From Bacteroidota bacterium (GTDB taxonomy: Bacteria > Bacteroidota > Bacteroidia > B-17B0 > Aurantibacillaceae), in NCBI GenBank assembly GCA_021155905.1, contig JAJNBG010000017.1, positions 1 through 64,000 on the forward strand: 64,000 nucleotides of DNA, in the 5' to 3' direction. The notes below the pieces were generated by a model. That model saw only the letters and a list, made by a program, of their open reading frames with translations, ran no database searches and had not been told where the DNA came from. A program made the position numbers and the translations under genes. Positions 36,427-45,107 of this stretch are shown here, one piece after another (the stretch's first letter is position 1; each line of letters opens with the position of its first letter).

Positions 36427-38259
36427 CTATTTTTGCTTTTCTAAAAAAGCATCCACCATTTTCTGATATTTTGTTCTTCGCTCAGAATCATGCAACAAGG
36501 TTTTCAAACAGGAATCTGCTTTTTCAAATTTTCTTTTATTAAAATAAATAGCAACCAGATTCAGCTTCGGGTCGTCAAAACGCGGACTGATGCGGCTGGC
36601 CTCGAGGTAATAATATTCGGCGCTATCCGGTTTATTAGTGTTTACGTATGCAGACGCCAGGTCATTGACTACATTCCGGTTATAGGGATTCAACTGATAC
36701 GCTTCTAACAAATCTGTTTTAGCCTGATTAAAATTTCCTGCTATTGCATAAGAATTTCCTGTATACCATTTAATGGGAAGAGAGGTAGGATCAATACTAT
36801 ACGCAAAATTAACAGCCTTCTTTGCTTCGCGGATTACTCCCGGATTATTATTCAGCTTCTTCCGATCATACATCTGTCGGGTATAATACTCGCCCTTATA
36901 CCTGTATATTCCTATCACCGTAGTTATTACCAATATGAGTTCAAGCCCAACAAAATATAATCCTGAAATTTTAAATTCAAATAAAGTCTTCAGATCATTA
37001 TTTTCTTTAATTAAAGAATAGGCAAAAGCGAAAACGAGGTTTACCCAAATCAGGTGTTCGATTCGTTCTTTAGGGAAATCAAAAAAGGCTGCTGTGAAAA
37101 AACCCACAATCGTCACGACAGATAATATTACTTCTATCATCATTCTTCGTTCGCTGACAAATTTCAAAGTGTGTATCAGAAACAGTAAAAGTGAAACCAC
37201 GAATAGCAGAAATAAATTCAAACCTATAAACCCGGTCTCCGCGATGATCCACAGCAGGTCGTTATGCGGGCGCTGAAAGGTGAAATTTAAATCCTCGGCA
37301 CGATACATGCCCTTTAAAGTGGCATCCGGAAAATGGATTTGCCAGTTGCCTGCCCCTACCCCAATAACCGGATGAGCATGGATCATTTCGTAGGTCTTGT
37401 CCCAAAGTTGCAAGCGTTCATTATCCAGTTCTTTTTTACTTCCCGCCTTATCGTTTTGACTTTGAGACTTATTAAAGTCTAACCCTTTCCGAATGATTTC
37501 TGGTTGGAGAAAGATAAAGAAGATATTGATGAGTATGATCCCGGTTATTAAACTCCATTTCAAACTGAGCTTTATATTGATACGTTTATATAACAATAGC
37601 AACAGGATTAACATCACGGATACAGCCAATGCGATCCAAACAGCCTTGGTTTGAATAACTGCTATCATTCCAAGACTCAACAACAAGGTCAATAAAGTTA
37701 ACCACTTCCAGATTTTTTTTAACCTGAATAATCCCATCACCTGGAAAAACAAACTGACATACAAAAAGCTGGATACTAAGTTTTTATGCGAATTGGCGCC
37801 ATACACATTATACAATGCCTCTTTGTTAAATGCGGCGAGCTGACTTAACTGCGACGACACTAAAACACATTCCACTAAAACAATGACCACGCTTATTTTC
37901 GCAAGAAGTGTCAGCGCGTGTTCCTTGTCGGATTTAAAGAAATAATACCCAAACAGAAAAACAGCAAGGGCCACAACCAGTTTTGCATTTTCAAAAATGG
38001 ATTCCGTGGGTGTGTTCGCCCACAATCCGGACACACAACTAAAAAGAACGTAAGCAATGTAAGAAAGTACAATAAAATCAACCTTCACGAGTTTCTGTGC
38101 ACTTGCTTTAAACCATAAATAAAAACTAAGAACTAAAATGATGGAAACTGAAATCAACCGTGGCGTTAACGTATAATCCAAAACATAAGGCGAAAAAACC
38201 AGGCTGGAAAAAAGAATTCCAATAAAAAATAAACTAAAAACCAGTGGTTTGGGTGCCAT
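36427..38259 (-). CDS. O-antigen ligase/polymerase-like membrane protein with C-terminal TPR repeats
   Basis: The 610-aa protein has about 12 hydrophobic helices (residues 1-450). The large periplasmic loop of the Wzy_C/O-antigen-ligase family (HPVIGVGAGNWQIHFPD, FQRPHNDLLWIIAETGFIGL) lies near 300-345; its His and Arg residues are typical. The C-terminal 160 residues are TPR-like helical pairs (NSYAIAGNFNQAKTDLLEAY, NDLASAYVNTNKPDSAEYYY). Such proteins transfer or polymerise surface sugars at the outer face of the inner membrane. No glycosyltransferase genes lie nearby, so the substrate is unknown. The next gene upstream ends in a terminator, so this is a separate unit. Confidence 0.85.
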   Translation of the reverse strand: MAPKPLVFSLFFIGILFSSLVFSPYVLDYTLTPRLISVSIILVLSFYLWFKASAQKLVKVDFIVLSYIAYVLFSCVSGLWANTPTESIFENAKLVVALAVFLFGYYFFKSDKEHALTLLAKISVVIVLVECVLVSSQLSQLAAFNKEALYNVYGANSHKNLVSSFLYVSLFFQVMGLFRLKKIWKWLTLLTLLLSLGMIAVIQTKAVWIALAVSVMLILLLLLYKRINIKLSLKWSLITGIILINIFFIFLQPEIIRKGLDFNKSQSQNDKAGSKKELDNERLQLWDKTYEMIHAHPVIGVGAGNWQIHFPDATLKGMYRAEDLNFTFQRPHNDLLWIIAETGFIGLNLFLLFVVSLLLFLIHTLKFVSERRMMIEVILSVVTIVGFFTAAFFDFPKERIEHLIWVNLVFAFAYSLIKENNDLKTLFEFKISGLYFVGLELILVITTVIGIYRYKGEYYTRQMYDRKKLNNNPGVIREAKKAVNFAYSIDPTSLPIKWYTGNSYAIAGNFNQAKTDLLEAYQLNPYNRNVVNDLASAYVNTNKPDSAEYYYLEASRISPRFDDPKLNLVAIYFNKRKFEKADSCLKTLLHDSERRTKYQKMVDAFLEKQK

Positions 38260-38270
38260 AACTAAAACTT

Positions 38271-38309
38271 AAAAACAAAAATAGCAGATTAATTAAATTA
38301 ATCTGCTAT
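38271..38309 (-). terminator. terminator of the T9SS cargo gene at 38332-39840
   Basis: A 14-bp perfect stem around one base (core AGCAGATTAATT/AATTAATCTGCT, 38281-38309) is followed on the minus strand by TTTTTGTTTTT. It sits only 12 bases before the next gene's ATG. Confidence 0.8.
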
Positions 38310-38331
38310 CCTTAAAATTGTTCGTGAATTT

Positions 38332-39840
38332 TTATTGAGTCACTATTATTTTTATTCTCGACCTGTCAGAATGAATGACATAGATGCCCGAACTTAAATT
38401 TGTTACCTGGAATTCAGTTTCCGGAGAAAGTTCTATCACGTTAACGATCTCTCCCAGCTCATTGATGATGCGGACTGTTTCCTTTATATCTGATTTTAAA
38501 TAAAAGATACCGTTGTTAGGATTCGGGTACACGCTAAAATATCCTTCTGCCTGAGCGTTCATTGATTGGACACCAACGGGCATGTTTGCGTATTGCGTAA
38601 AATAAACAGTGAATTCACAACCGGAAGAATTAACAGATGTAAAGGTATAGGTTGTTGTTACCGTTGGAGAAACGACAATCGCTGTGCCGGTAGAAACTCC
38701 GTTTAATGAATATGACGTTGTCGCGCTTCCGTTAATGGTTAAGGTAGCAGATTGACCAGTAACTAACATTCCGGATGTGGTATTCACATTAAAATAGGCC
38801 AGCGGATCAACAGAAACGTTAACAGACGTCGTGCCCGAACATCCATTCAAATCGGTACCGGTAACATAATAAGTATTTGAGTTGTAAACGTTAAAAGCCA
38901 CACCATTTTGAACATTATTAGTCCAGGTATATGTATCAGCTCCCGATGCATTCAATGTTGTCACATCACCATAACACACCAGGCTATTAGTGGCCGATGC
39001 TGAAATTACAGGAGGCGCGAAGCCGTTTGGCCCCACCGTTATTATGCCGGTATTATAACAGGATTGATAATAACTGGTCACCGTATACGTTGTAGAAACA
39101 GAAGGATTAGCGATGACGTTCGGGCCAAAAGTTGTGTTTAATCCAAAGCCTGGAGACCAGCTATAAAATATAGTTTGACTTGCGCCCTGGATAGTTGAAC
39201 TCGCTGAGATACTGGTGGAAGATCCCTGGCAAAATGTATTGGCTCCCGAAAAATTAACCGTAAGCATTTCAAATGGAATGACTTTAATTTCACCTGTATT
39301 TGAACAAGCGCCATTAACAGCAGTTACCGTATAATTAGTTGGATTGGAAGGGCTGGCATTTACATTAGGTCCTGATGTTGTATTTAAACCGGTCGCAGGC
39401 GACCAGCTATATAATACTGTGGAGCTTGCTGAAATTAGCGTTGAGCTTGCCGAGATACTGGTGGATGATCCCTGGCAGAATGTATTGGCTCCTGAAAAGC
39501 TCACATTTGGCATTTCAAATGTAGTCAATACGAAAAATTCATTAGAACTTGTACCAAAACTATTGGATGCCGAACAATAAATCGTGTATGTGGCATTTAC
39601 GTTTGGAAAATTAAATGATGCCATAAAAGTTGAACCATTATTAATGGTTACACCGTTTGTTGGCATTATTCCCCAGGTGTAAAAAGTCGGATTATTTGAA
39701 GCAGATGCGGTATAGGTATGTTGGCTACCTGAATTTGCGCAAACGGCAGAGGATCCTGCAATTGGATCCATGACTGGTTGCTGAGCAAGCCCATTCATGA
39801 AAATAAAACCGAGAATAAAAGTGTGTAAAAGTTTAACCAT
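38332..39840 (-). CDS. secreted Ig/PKD-like repeat protein with T9SS type A sorting domain, 502 aa
   Basis: The signal peptide ends near MNGLAQQ. The mature part is a chain of Ig/PKD-like beta modules. Two carry nearly the same segment, FSGANTFCQGSSTSISASST, at about residues 115 and 200, showing internal duplication. The last 75 residues (YFSVYPNPNNGIFYLKSDIK, ELGEIVNVIEL, SGIYVIHSDRSRIKIIV) are a type A T9SS C-terminal domain. It is therefore exported through the type IX system and cut or attached at the cell surface. No catalytic motif was seen; adhesion is the likely role. Confidence 0.88.
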   Translation of the reverse strand: MVKLLHTFILGFIFMNGLAQQPVMDPIAGSSAVCANSGSQHTYTASASNNPTFYTWGIMPTNGVTINNGSTFMASFNFPNVNATYTIYCSASNSFGTSSNEFFVLTTFEMPNVSFSGANTFCQGSSTSISASSTLISASSTVLYSWSPATGLNTTSGPNVNASPSNPTNYTVTAVNGACSNTGEIKVIPFEMLTVNFSGANTFCQGSSTSISASSTIQGASQTIFYSWSPGFGLNTTFGPNVIANPSVSTTYTVTSYYQSCYNTGIITVGPNGFAPPVISASATNSLVCYGDVTTLNASGADTYTWTNNVQNGVAFNVYNSNTYYVTGTDLNGCSGTTSVNVSVDPLAYFNVNTTSGMLVTGQSATLTINGSATTSYSLNGVSTGTAIVVSPTVTTTYTFTSVNSSGCEFTVYFTQYANMPVGVQSMNAQAEGYFSVYPNPNNGIFYLKSDIKETVRIINELGEIVNVIELSPETEFQVTNLSSGIYVIHSDRSRIKIIVTQ

Positions 39841-39909
39841 TCATTTTAAATTATTAATTAAAGGTAATAAATCTACGTTAAAAATCAAGTAAAAACCAAA
39901 CAACGGGTC

Positions 39910-40950
39910 TTATTCATTCAAATTCCACCAAAAATCACCCGTGTTCTCTCCTCCTACGACAAAAGACTGCCCTATTCTTGGTGTTACAACTTTCACCTGT
40001 AATTCATCAGCTTTCCTTACCACACGTTTAATAGGCTCATCCCAGTCATGCATCGCTAAGGCAAACTTTCCCCAATGAATAGGAAATAATACTTTTGCAT
40101 TCAAATCAATGCTTGCCTGAACCGTTTCTTCGGGCGTCATATGAATCTGGGGCCAGGATGCATTATACTGTCCTGCCTCTAAAAGTGCGATATCAAAAGG
40201 GCCAAACTTTTCACCAATCGTTTTGAAATGATGATCATATCCTGAATCACCTCCCAAATACAAAGCATGCGTTTTTGTTTTTAAAATAAAGGAGCACCAT
40301 AACATTTTAGAGCGAACAATACTGCGTCCCGTGTAATGCCTTGCCGGTGCAGCTGTAATTTCAATATCGTTTTCAAACGATTCACTGTCCCACCAATCCA
40401 ATTCCGTGATGAGTGAATTTTCATAACCCCAATGCTCCAGATGCGAACCAATTCCAAGAGGACAGTATACCTTTTTAATTTTTGATTTTAGTTTGCAGAG
40501 TGTTTTGTAATCCATATGATCATAATGATCATGAGTTAGTAATAGCAAGTCAATATCGGGCATGTCATCATCCGAATATTCATTGGTTCCTTTAAACGCT
40601 TTGATCATAAAAGAAAACGGGGAAGCGTTTCCGCAAAAAACAGGATCAATCAATATGTTCTTTCCATTGATCCTGATCAGATAAGAAGAATGTCCGAACC
40701 AAACAATTGTAGGTTCTATCGAGTCCAGCCGATTCAAATCCGTTTTGATAAAAGGAAGCACGCTATCGGGTTCAACACGTTTGGATTTATTCAAAAATGC
40801 CCGGACTGTTTTTAAAAACGAACTGTCTTTTGCAATAGCATCTGTCGGAGACAAATTTTGAAACACGTCGCTTTTATAATTCGGTGATTTTCTTATGATG
40901 TCCAGTCTTTTTCCGGATGGATTCTTTCCCAATACTTTCAAAAATGACAT
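39910..40950 (-). CDS. MBL-fold metal-dependent hydrolase (UlaG/NAPE-PLD-like)
   Basis: The 346-aa protein carries TIVWFGHSSYLIRINGKNIL, LLTHDHYDHMD (metal motif), APARHYTGRS, LYLGGDSGYDHHFK and LFPIHWGKFALAMHDWDEP. This is the layout of the UlaG and NAPE-PLD branch of metallo-beta-lactamase-fold hydrolases. Relatives act on phosphodiester or lactone bonds; the substrate here is not evident. There is no signal peptide. The gene lies 30 bases downstream of yqgE on the same strand and is probably cotranscribed with it. Confidence 0.88.
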   Translation of the reverse strand: MSFLKVLGKNPSGKRLDIIRKSPNYKSDVFQNLSPTDAIAKDSSFLKTVRAFLNKSKRVEPDSVLPFIKTDLNRLDSIEPTIVWFGHSSYLIRINGKNILIDPVFCGNASPFSFMIKAFKGTNEYSDDDMPDIDLLLLTHDHYDHMDYKTLCKLKSKIKKVYCPLGIGSHLEHWGYENSLITELDWWDSESFENDIEITAAPARHYTGRSIVRSKMLWCSFILKTKTHALYLGGDSGYDHHFKTIGEKFGPFDIALLEAGQYNASWPQIHMTPEETVQASIDLNAKVLFPIHWGKFALAMHDWDEPIKRVVRKADELQVKVVTPRIGQSFVVGGENTGDFWWNLNE

Positions 40951-40980
40951 AACGTATTTTTAAGGAGTGTAGTGATGATA

Positions 40981-41526
40981 CTAGTTTAAAGAAGGATCAA
41001 AAGAAAAATCAGTAAAAGCTTTATAACCGGGATTGATCTTCAACAATTCTTCACCCCATAAATCTTCAGGATTTATCTGCATCAACTGATGATAATCCGC
41101 AGATTTCGTGAACCACATGTCGTTGTCTATTTCCGCATCGAGCTGCTCTGCGCCCCATCCACTATAGCCAATATAAAAACGGATCTCGGTGGGTGATACA
41201 TTGCCTTTTTCAATCATTTCTGATAATTCAAAGAAATTTCCTCCCCAATATACTTTACCTGTTACATGCTGGCTATCACTAAGTTTTGCTCCCAGCGTAT
41301 GCGTATAAAATAACTGGTTAGGAGAGACAGGTCCGCCTTCATATAAGGGAAAATTTCCATTTTTTAAATGCGGAAAAATATCTCTTAATAATAAGCCATG
41401 AGATTTATTGATGACAAACCCAAGGCTGCCTTCCTTATTATGCTCGCATATATAGAGAACGGAACGCTTGAAATGACCGTCCTGTAAGAACGGTTTTGCA
41501 ATTAATATATCACCTGCTTTAATCAA
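40981..41526 (-). CDS. YqgE/AlgH family protein
   Basis: The 181-aa protein fits the family in length and motifs: AGDILIAKPFLQDGHFKRSV, GSLGFVINKSHGL, LYEGGPVSPNQLFYTH, YWGGNFFELSEMI and FYIGYSGWGAEQLDAEI. Its biochemical role remains unclear in general. The start is TTG at 41524-41526; no upstream ATG exists in frame, and the family's N-terminus begins here. It is divergent from pdxH with a 35-base gap, an arrangement common in Bacteroidota. Confidence 0.92.
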   Translation of the reverse strand: MIKAGDILIAKPFLQDGHFKRSVLYICEHNKEGSLGFVINKSHGLLLRDIFPHLKNGNFPLYEGGPVSPNQLFYTHTLGAKLSDSQHVTGKVYWGGNFFELSEMIEKGNVSPTEIRFYIGYSGWGAEQLDAEIDNDMWFTKSADYHQLMQINPEDLWGEELLKINPGYKAFTDFSFDPSLN

Positions 41527-41537
41527 GAATAACTGTA

Positions 41538-41545
41538 TATATTTG
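41538..41545 (+). promoter_or_regulatory. -7 element of a possible pdxH promoter
   Basis: TATATTTG matches TAnnTTTG and lies 16 bases before the pdxH ATG, in the 35-base divergent gap with yqgE. There is no good -33 box. Confidence 0.35.
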
Positions 41546-41561
41546 TGTAAAATTAATAAAA

Positions 41562-42212
41562 ATGAGTCATGTAAACCAGCATATTTCTCAGCTAAGGGAA
41601 GATTTCATGAAAAGCGAACTGTCTGAAAATGGCATACAGAAATCTCCTGATTTACAGTTTGAACAATGGATGAAAAACGCTGTTGAAAGTAAGGTAAACG
41701 AATTTCAGGCTTTCAATTTATGCACAGTCAGCAAGGAGCACAAACCATCTTCACGCATAGTTTACCTGAGGGAATTTGGAGATAACCTGTTTTACTTCTA
41801 CACCAATTACAACTCAAAGAAAGCAATAGAAATTTCGCTCAATAAAAATGTATGCCTGACTTTCTTCTGGCCCGAACTGGAAAGACAAATAAGAATTGAG
41901 GGTACCATTGAATTCGCGGAAAAAGAAAAAAGTGATGCTTATTTTAACCACCGACCGCTTGAATCCAGAATTGGCGCCTGGAGTTCTCCTCAAAGTAATC
42001 CAATAAAAGACCGAAATGCACTTGAACAACTGGTAGAGGAAAACACTGAAAAATTTAAAGATCAGCATATCGAACGTCCTGAATTCTGGGGTGGCTACAA
42101 AATTACAGCACATTATTACGAATTCTGGCAGGGAAGAAAAAGCCGTTTGCATGATAGGATTGCCTTTACCTTAGAAAACAATAACTGGAAAATAGAACGT
42201 TTAGCCCCCTAA
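41562..42212 (+). CDS. pdxH: pyridoxamine 5'-phosphate oxidase
   Basis: The 216-aa length is typical. FMN- and substrate-binding motifs are present: SSRIVYLREFGDNLFYFYTN, SKKAIEISLNKNVCLTFFWP, ERQIRIEGTIEFAEKE, SRIGAWSSPQSNPI, and the C-terminal PEFWGGYKITAHYYEFWQGR followed by SRLHDRI and ERLAP. The enzyme oxidises pyridoxine or pyridoxamine 5'-phosphate to PLP with FMN and oxygen, in the cytoplasm. It is divergent from yqgE. Confidence 0.95.
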   Translation: MSHVNQHISQLREDFMKSELSENGIQKSPDLQFEQWMKNAVESKVNEFQAFNLCTVSKEHKPSSRIVYLREFGDNLFYFYTNYNSKKAIEISLNKNVCLTFFWPELERQIRIEGTIEFAEKEKSDAYFNHRPLESRIGAWSSPQSNPIKDRNALEQLVEENTEKFKDQHIERPEFWGGYKITAHYYEFWQGRKSRLHDRIAFTLENNNWKIERLAP

Positions 42213-42270
42213 TATTAATAATATGTAAGTCTGATCGGATTTACAAAATGTATATTTAATTAATCTTTAT

Positions 42271-43314
42271 ATGAACAAACAAGAAAAAATAAAAAACTTT
42301 GATCCGAACAGCGTTGGTGATGTAAATGCCAATATGTTTGGTTTACCTTTTACCACCCAGGAATCTGAAACTGTTTTAATTCCGGTACCATGGGAAGTCA
42401 CCGTGAGTTACGGTGGTGGAACCATCGATGGGCCACAACAAATTTTTGATGCGTCCTTTCAGGTTGACCTCTATGATCCCATCGTAAATGATGCCTGGAA
42501 AATGGGCATTGCCATGGATGACATTAATGAAGATATTAGAGAGAAAAGTGAAATTTATCGCCCTGTTGCAGAAATCATAATTGACAGGCAATCGAATGGA
42601 GAGCCATCTTCCGAAATTGAGGAGATAAAAGATATCAATAAAGTATGTGAAGAAATGAATGCCTGGGTAAAACAACGCGTGCTTCATTTTTTAAACCAAA
42701 AGAAAAGTGTCGGACTCATAGGTGGCGACCATTCTACGCCCCTCGGGATGATTGATGCATTGGGTGAACATTTTGGAGAGTTTGCAATTTTACAGATCGA
42801 TGCGCATGCTGATTTAAGAGTAGCTTATGAAGGATTTGAATATTCGCACGCCTCTATCATGTATAACGCCTTAAAAAGGCATAGTGTTCAAAAACTGGTG
42901 CAGGTTGGTATCCGGGATTACTGCCAGGCTGAACTGGATATTATTAATAATTCCAATGGACGTATAAAAACTTTTTTTGACAGGGATATTAAACAACAAC
43001 AATACCAAGGAAAATCATGGGACGCTATTTGCAAAGAAATCATTGCTGAGCTTCCTCAAAACATTTATTTAAGTTTTGATATTGATGGCCTGGATCCGAA
43101 GTTATGTCCGGGCACCGGAACACCGGTAGCAGGAGGGTTTGAAACCGAACAAGTATTATATCTTTTAGAACAGGTTGTTGCGGCAGGAAAAACGTTTATT
43201 GCTTTTGATTTGAATGAAGTGGGAGGTGAGGATGAATGGAATGCGAATGTAGCTTCTCGCTTATTATATCGAATTGCAAACTTAGCGGCGCATAGCCAGG
43301 GAAAGAAAGCTTAA
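42271..43314 (+). CDS. agmatinase/arginase (ureohydrolase) family enzyme
   Basis: The 347-aa protein has all the manganese-binding motifs of ureohydrolases: GGDHSTPLG, LQIDAHADLR and LSFDIDGLDPKLCPGTGTPV. It is longer than SpeB (about 300 aa), with extra N-terminal residues including VPWEVTVSYGGGT. Family members cut agmatine, arginine or related guanidino compounds to urea. Agmatinase is the likeliest activity, but the substrate loop does not settle it. It follows pdxH by 58 bases and precedes the DUF3089 lipoprotein gene by 28 bases on the same strand. Confidence 0.88.
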   Translation: MNKQEKIKNFDPNSVGDVNANMFGLPFTTQESETVLIPVPWEVTVSYGGGTIDGPQQIFDASFQVDLYDPIVNDAWKMGIAMDDINEDIREKSEIYRPVAEIIIDRQSNGEPSSEIEEIKDINKVCEEMNAWVKQRVLHFLNQKKSVGLIGGDHSTPLGMIDALGEHFGEFAILQIDAHADLRVAYEGFEYSHASIMYNALKRHSVQKLVQVGIRDYCQAELDIINNSNGRIKTFFDRDIKQQQYQGKSWDAICKEIIAELPQNIYLSFDIDGLDPKLCPGTGTPVAGGFETEQVLYLLEQVVAAGKTFIAFDLNEVGGEDEWNANVASRLLYRIANLAAHSQGKKA

Positions 43315-43342
43315 GTAAATAAAAATTCGAACTTATATAAAT

Positions 43343-44374
43343 ATGAAGGTCTTTATTCTATTCATATTGATAACAGCCCTACAGGTATTGATCGTTTCCT
43401 GTGCGGTGCCTTTACGTTCTTTTGAGAAAACGCCACAACCACCCCCGCCCGATTATTCTCAAAATAAATATTGGTCAGCTTTACCGGACAAAAAAGACAG
43501 TGCAGATTTTCAGTTAAAAGAGTATGGGATCCATAATTTACAAAGTGATGCGAAAGCAGATGTATTTTTCATCACTCCAACCAACTACCTGAAAGGGTTC
43601 AAATGGAATGTGAGTGTGGATGACTCCACTGCCAATGCAGAAGCTGATAGTGTGGGTTGCAAATTACTGGCCAGTGTTTTTAATGGAAGCTGTAAAATTT
43701 ATGCACCCCGCTACCGTACTGCAATTTTTTATTCTTATTTCGCTTCCAGGAAAAATTCAATGAAAGCATTTGGATTAGCTTACGAAGATGTTCGAAAGGC
43801 TTTCCAGTACTATTTAGAACATTATAATAAAGGACGTCCTTTTATTATTGCCTCTCATAGCCAGGGCACCGATTATGGCGTAAGACTTGTGAAGGAATTT
43901 TTAGACAAGGACACTGAATTAAAAAAACAGTTCATTGAAGCTTATCTGATCGGACGCCCTGTCTACGACACTACTTTTACAACGATTAAAGTTTCATCGC
44001 AGGCTGATCAAACAGGTGGCTTTGTAACATGGAACAGCGTGGACTATAAAGTTAATTCATTTTTTGGAGATCCAGTTGGAACCATTATCGGAGTTAACCC
44101 ATTAAGCTGGAAATCGGACACAACATATGTTCCAGCGACTTATAATAAGGGCGGTCTTCCATTTACAGCCAATTGCACAGATCCAGGCTTAGTAGACGCA
44201 AAACTCGCGCCCTCTGGATTTTTATGGGTTCATAAACCGGATAAGCCAAAAGAAGAATATCCGGCCACCAATACGCCCTACTATCACATGAACGATTACA
44301 ATTTCTTCTATATGAATATCCGTGAAAATGTAAAGCTCCGTGTTAAGAGTTTCCTGGATAAAAAAAATGATTAG
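43343..44374 (+). CDS. DUF3089-family lipoprotein (alpha/beta-hydrolase fold)
   Basis: The signal ends LIVSC, with lipidated Cys20. The mature 320 residues match DUF3089: DVFFITPTNYLKG, YAPRYRTAIFYSY, and the nucleophile elbow FIIASHSQGTDYG (Ser in SHSQG). Later conserved parts are AYLIGRPV and GGFVTWNS, then VGVNPLSWK-like NPLSWKSDT. The fold implies hydrolysis of an ester or similar bond in the envelope; the substrate is unknown. Its TAG stop overlaps the stop of the opposing alpha/beta hydrolase gene. Confidence 0.88.
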   Translation: MKVFILFILITALQVLIVSCAVPLRSFEKTPQPPPPDYSQNKYWSALPDKKDSADFQLKEYGIHNLQSDAKADVFFITPTNYLKGFKWNVSVDDSTANAEADSVGCKLLASVFNGSCKIYAPRYRTAIFYSYFASRKNSMKAFGLAYEDVRKAFQYYLEHYNKGRPFIIASHSQGTDYGVRLVKEFLDKDTELKKQFIEAYLIGRPVYDTTFTTIKVSSQADQTGGFVTWNSVDYKVNSFFGDPVGTIIGVNPLSWKSDTTYVPATYNKGGLPFTANCTDPGLVDAKLAPSGFLWVHKPDKPKEEYPATNTPYYHMNDYNFFYMNIRENVKLRVKSFLDKKND

Positions 44375-45054
44375 TTTATAAAAGAAGAAATAATTTTTAC
44401 CAGCACTCCTACATTTACGCTCTCAAAGGGATGTTTTGTCTCCGGTAGCATATACATAGCGCCGTTTTTTAATTGTTTGTAAACAGCAGTAGTTTCCTCT
44501 AACCTAACCATATTGTCCTTATCCGCCAGACCAATGAGTACTCTATTTTCAATAGATGCGAAATCATTAAGTGATAATGCATTTTTATTTCCTAAGTTCG
44601 TCATCATCTCTGTTGTTTTTTGAAGAAGCGCTTCCCAATCGTTTCCGTGTCTTCTTTTTAATAACTCCCCAAATTTAGGTTGCTTCTCCATAATTATCTC
44701 CGGCTTCAGCGTCCTTACTTCTTTTTGAAGAACCTCTGAATTCCATTCAAACTTTGTTCCAAGCGTGATGATATTTCCAATTAAATCAGAGTGTCGACTT
44801 GCCAGGCACAAGGCCACATAGCCCCCCATACTGTGCCCAAAAACAGAAGGTTTTTTCAGTAAATTATCTTTAATAAATTGTTCGAGCTCCTTTGCAAACT
44901 GCTCAATTCCAAATTGGTTCTGAAAAGCTGTCTGGCCATGCCCTGAAAAGTTAAACGTAAGCACATTAAAGCCTTCCTGTTTTAACTCGTTTGACAAGGA
45001 GATAAACTGGTCTTTGGCCCCAATGGCGCCATGAAGAAGAATGATGGTTTTCAT
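44371..45054 (-). CDS. alpha/beta hydrolase, 227 aa
   Basis: ATG at 45054 (MKTIILLHGAIGAKDQ) is preferred over the TTG at 45060, which adds only two residues. The oxyanion-hole motif LLHGAIG opens the protein. The nucleophile elbow is FGHSMGGYVALCLASRH (Ser in GHSMG). The acid is in VLIGLADKDNMV, and the catalytic His is in MLPETKHPFESV. It is a cytoplasmic serine hydrolase of the general alpha/beta type, in the size range of carboxylesterases; the substrate is unknown. It converges with the DUF3089 gene, sharing stop-codon bases. Confidence 0.88.
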   Translation of the reverse strand: MKTIILLHGAIGAKDQFISLSNELKQEGFNVLTFNFSGHGQTAFQNQFGIEQFAKELEQFIKDNLLKKPSVFGHSMGGYVALCLASRHSDLIGNIITLGTKFEWNSEVLQKEVRTLKPEIIMEKQPKFGELLKRRHGNDWEALLQKTTEMMTNLGNKNALSLNDFASIENRVLIGLADKDNMVRLEETTAVYKQLKNGAMYMLPETKHPFESVNVGVLVKIISSFIN

Positions 45055-45107
45055 GAACAAATAATAAGTCCATGCAAAGTAATAATTTTTATTAAATCAC
45101 TAAACAA

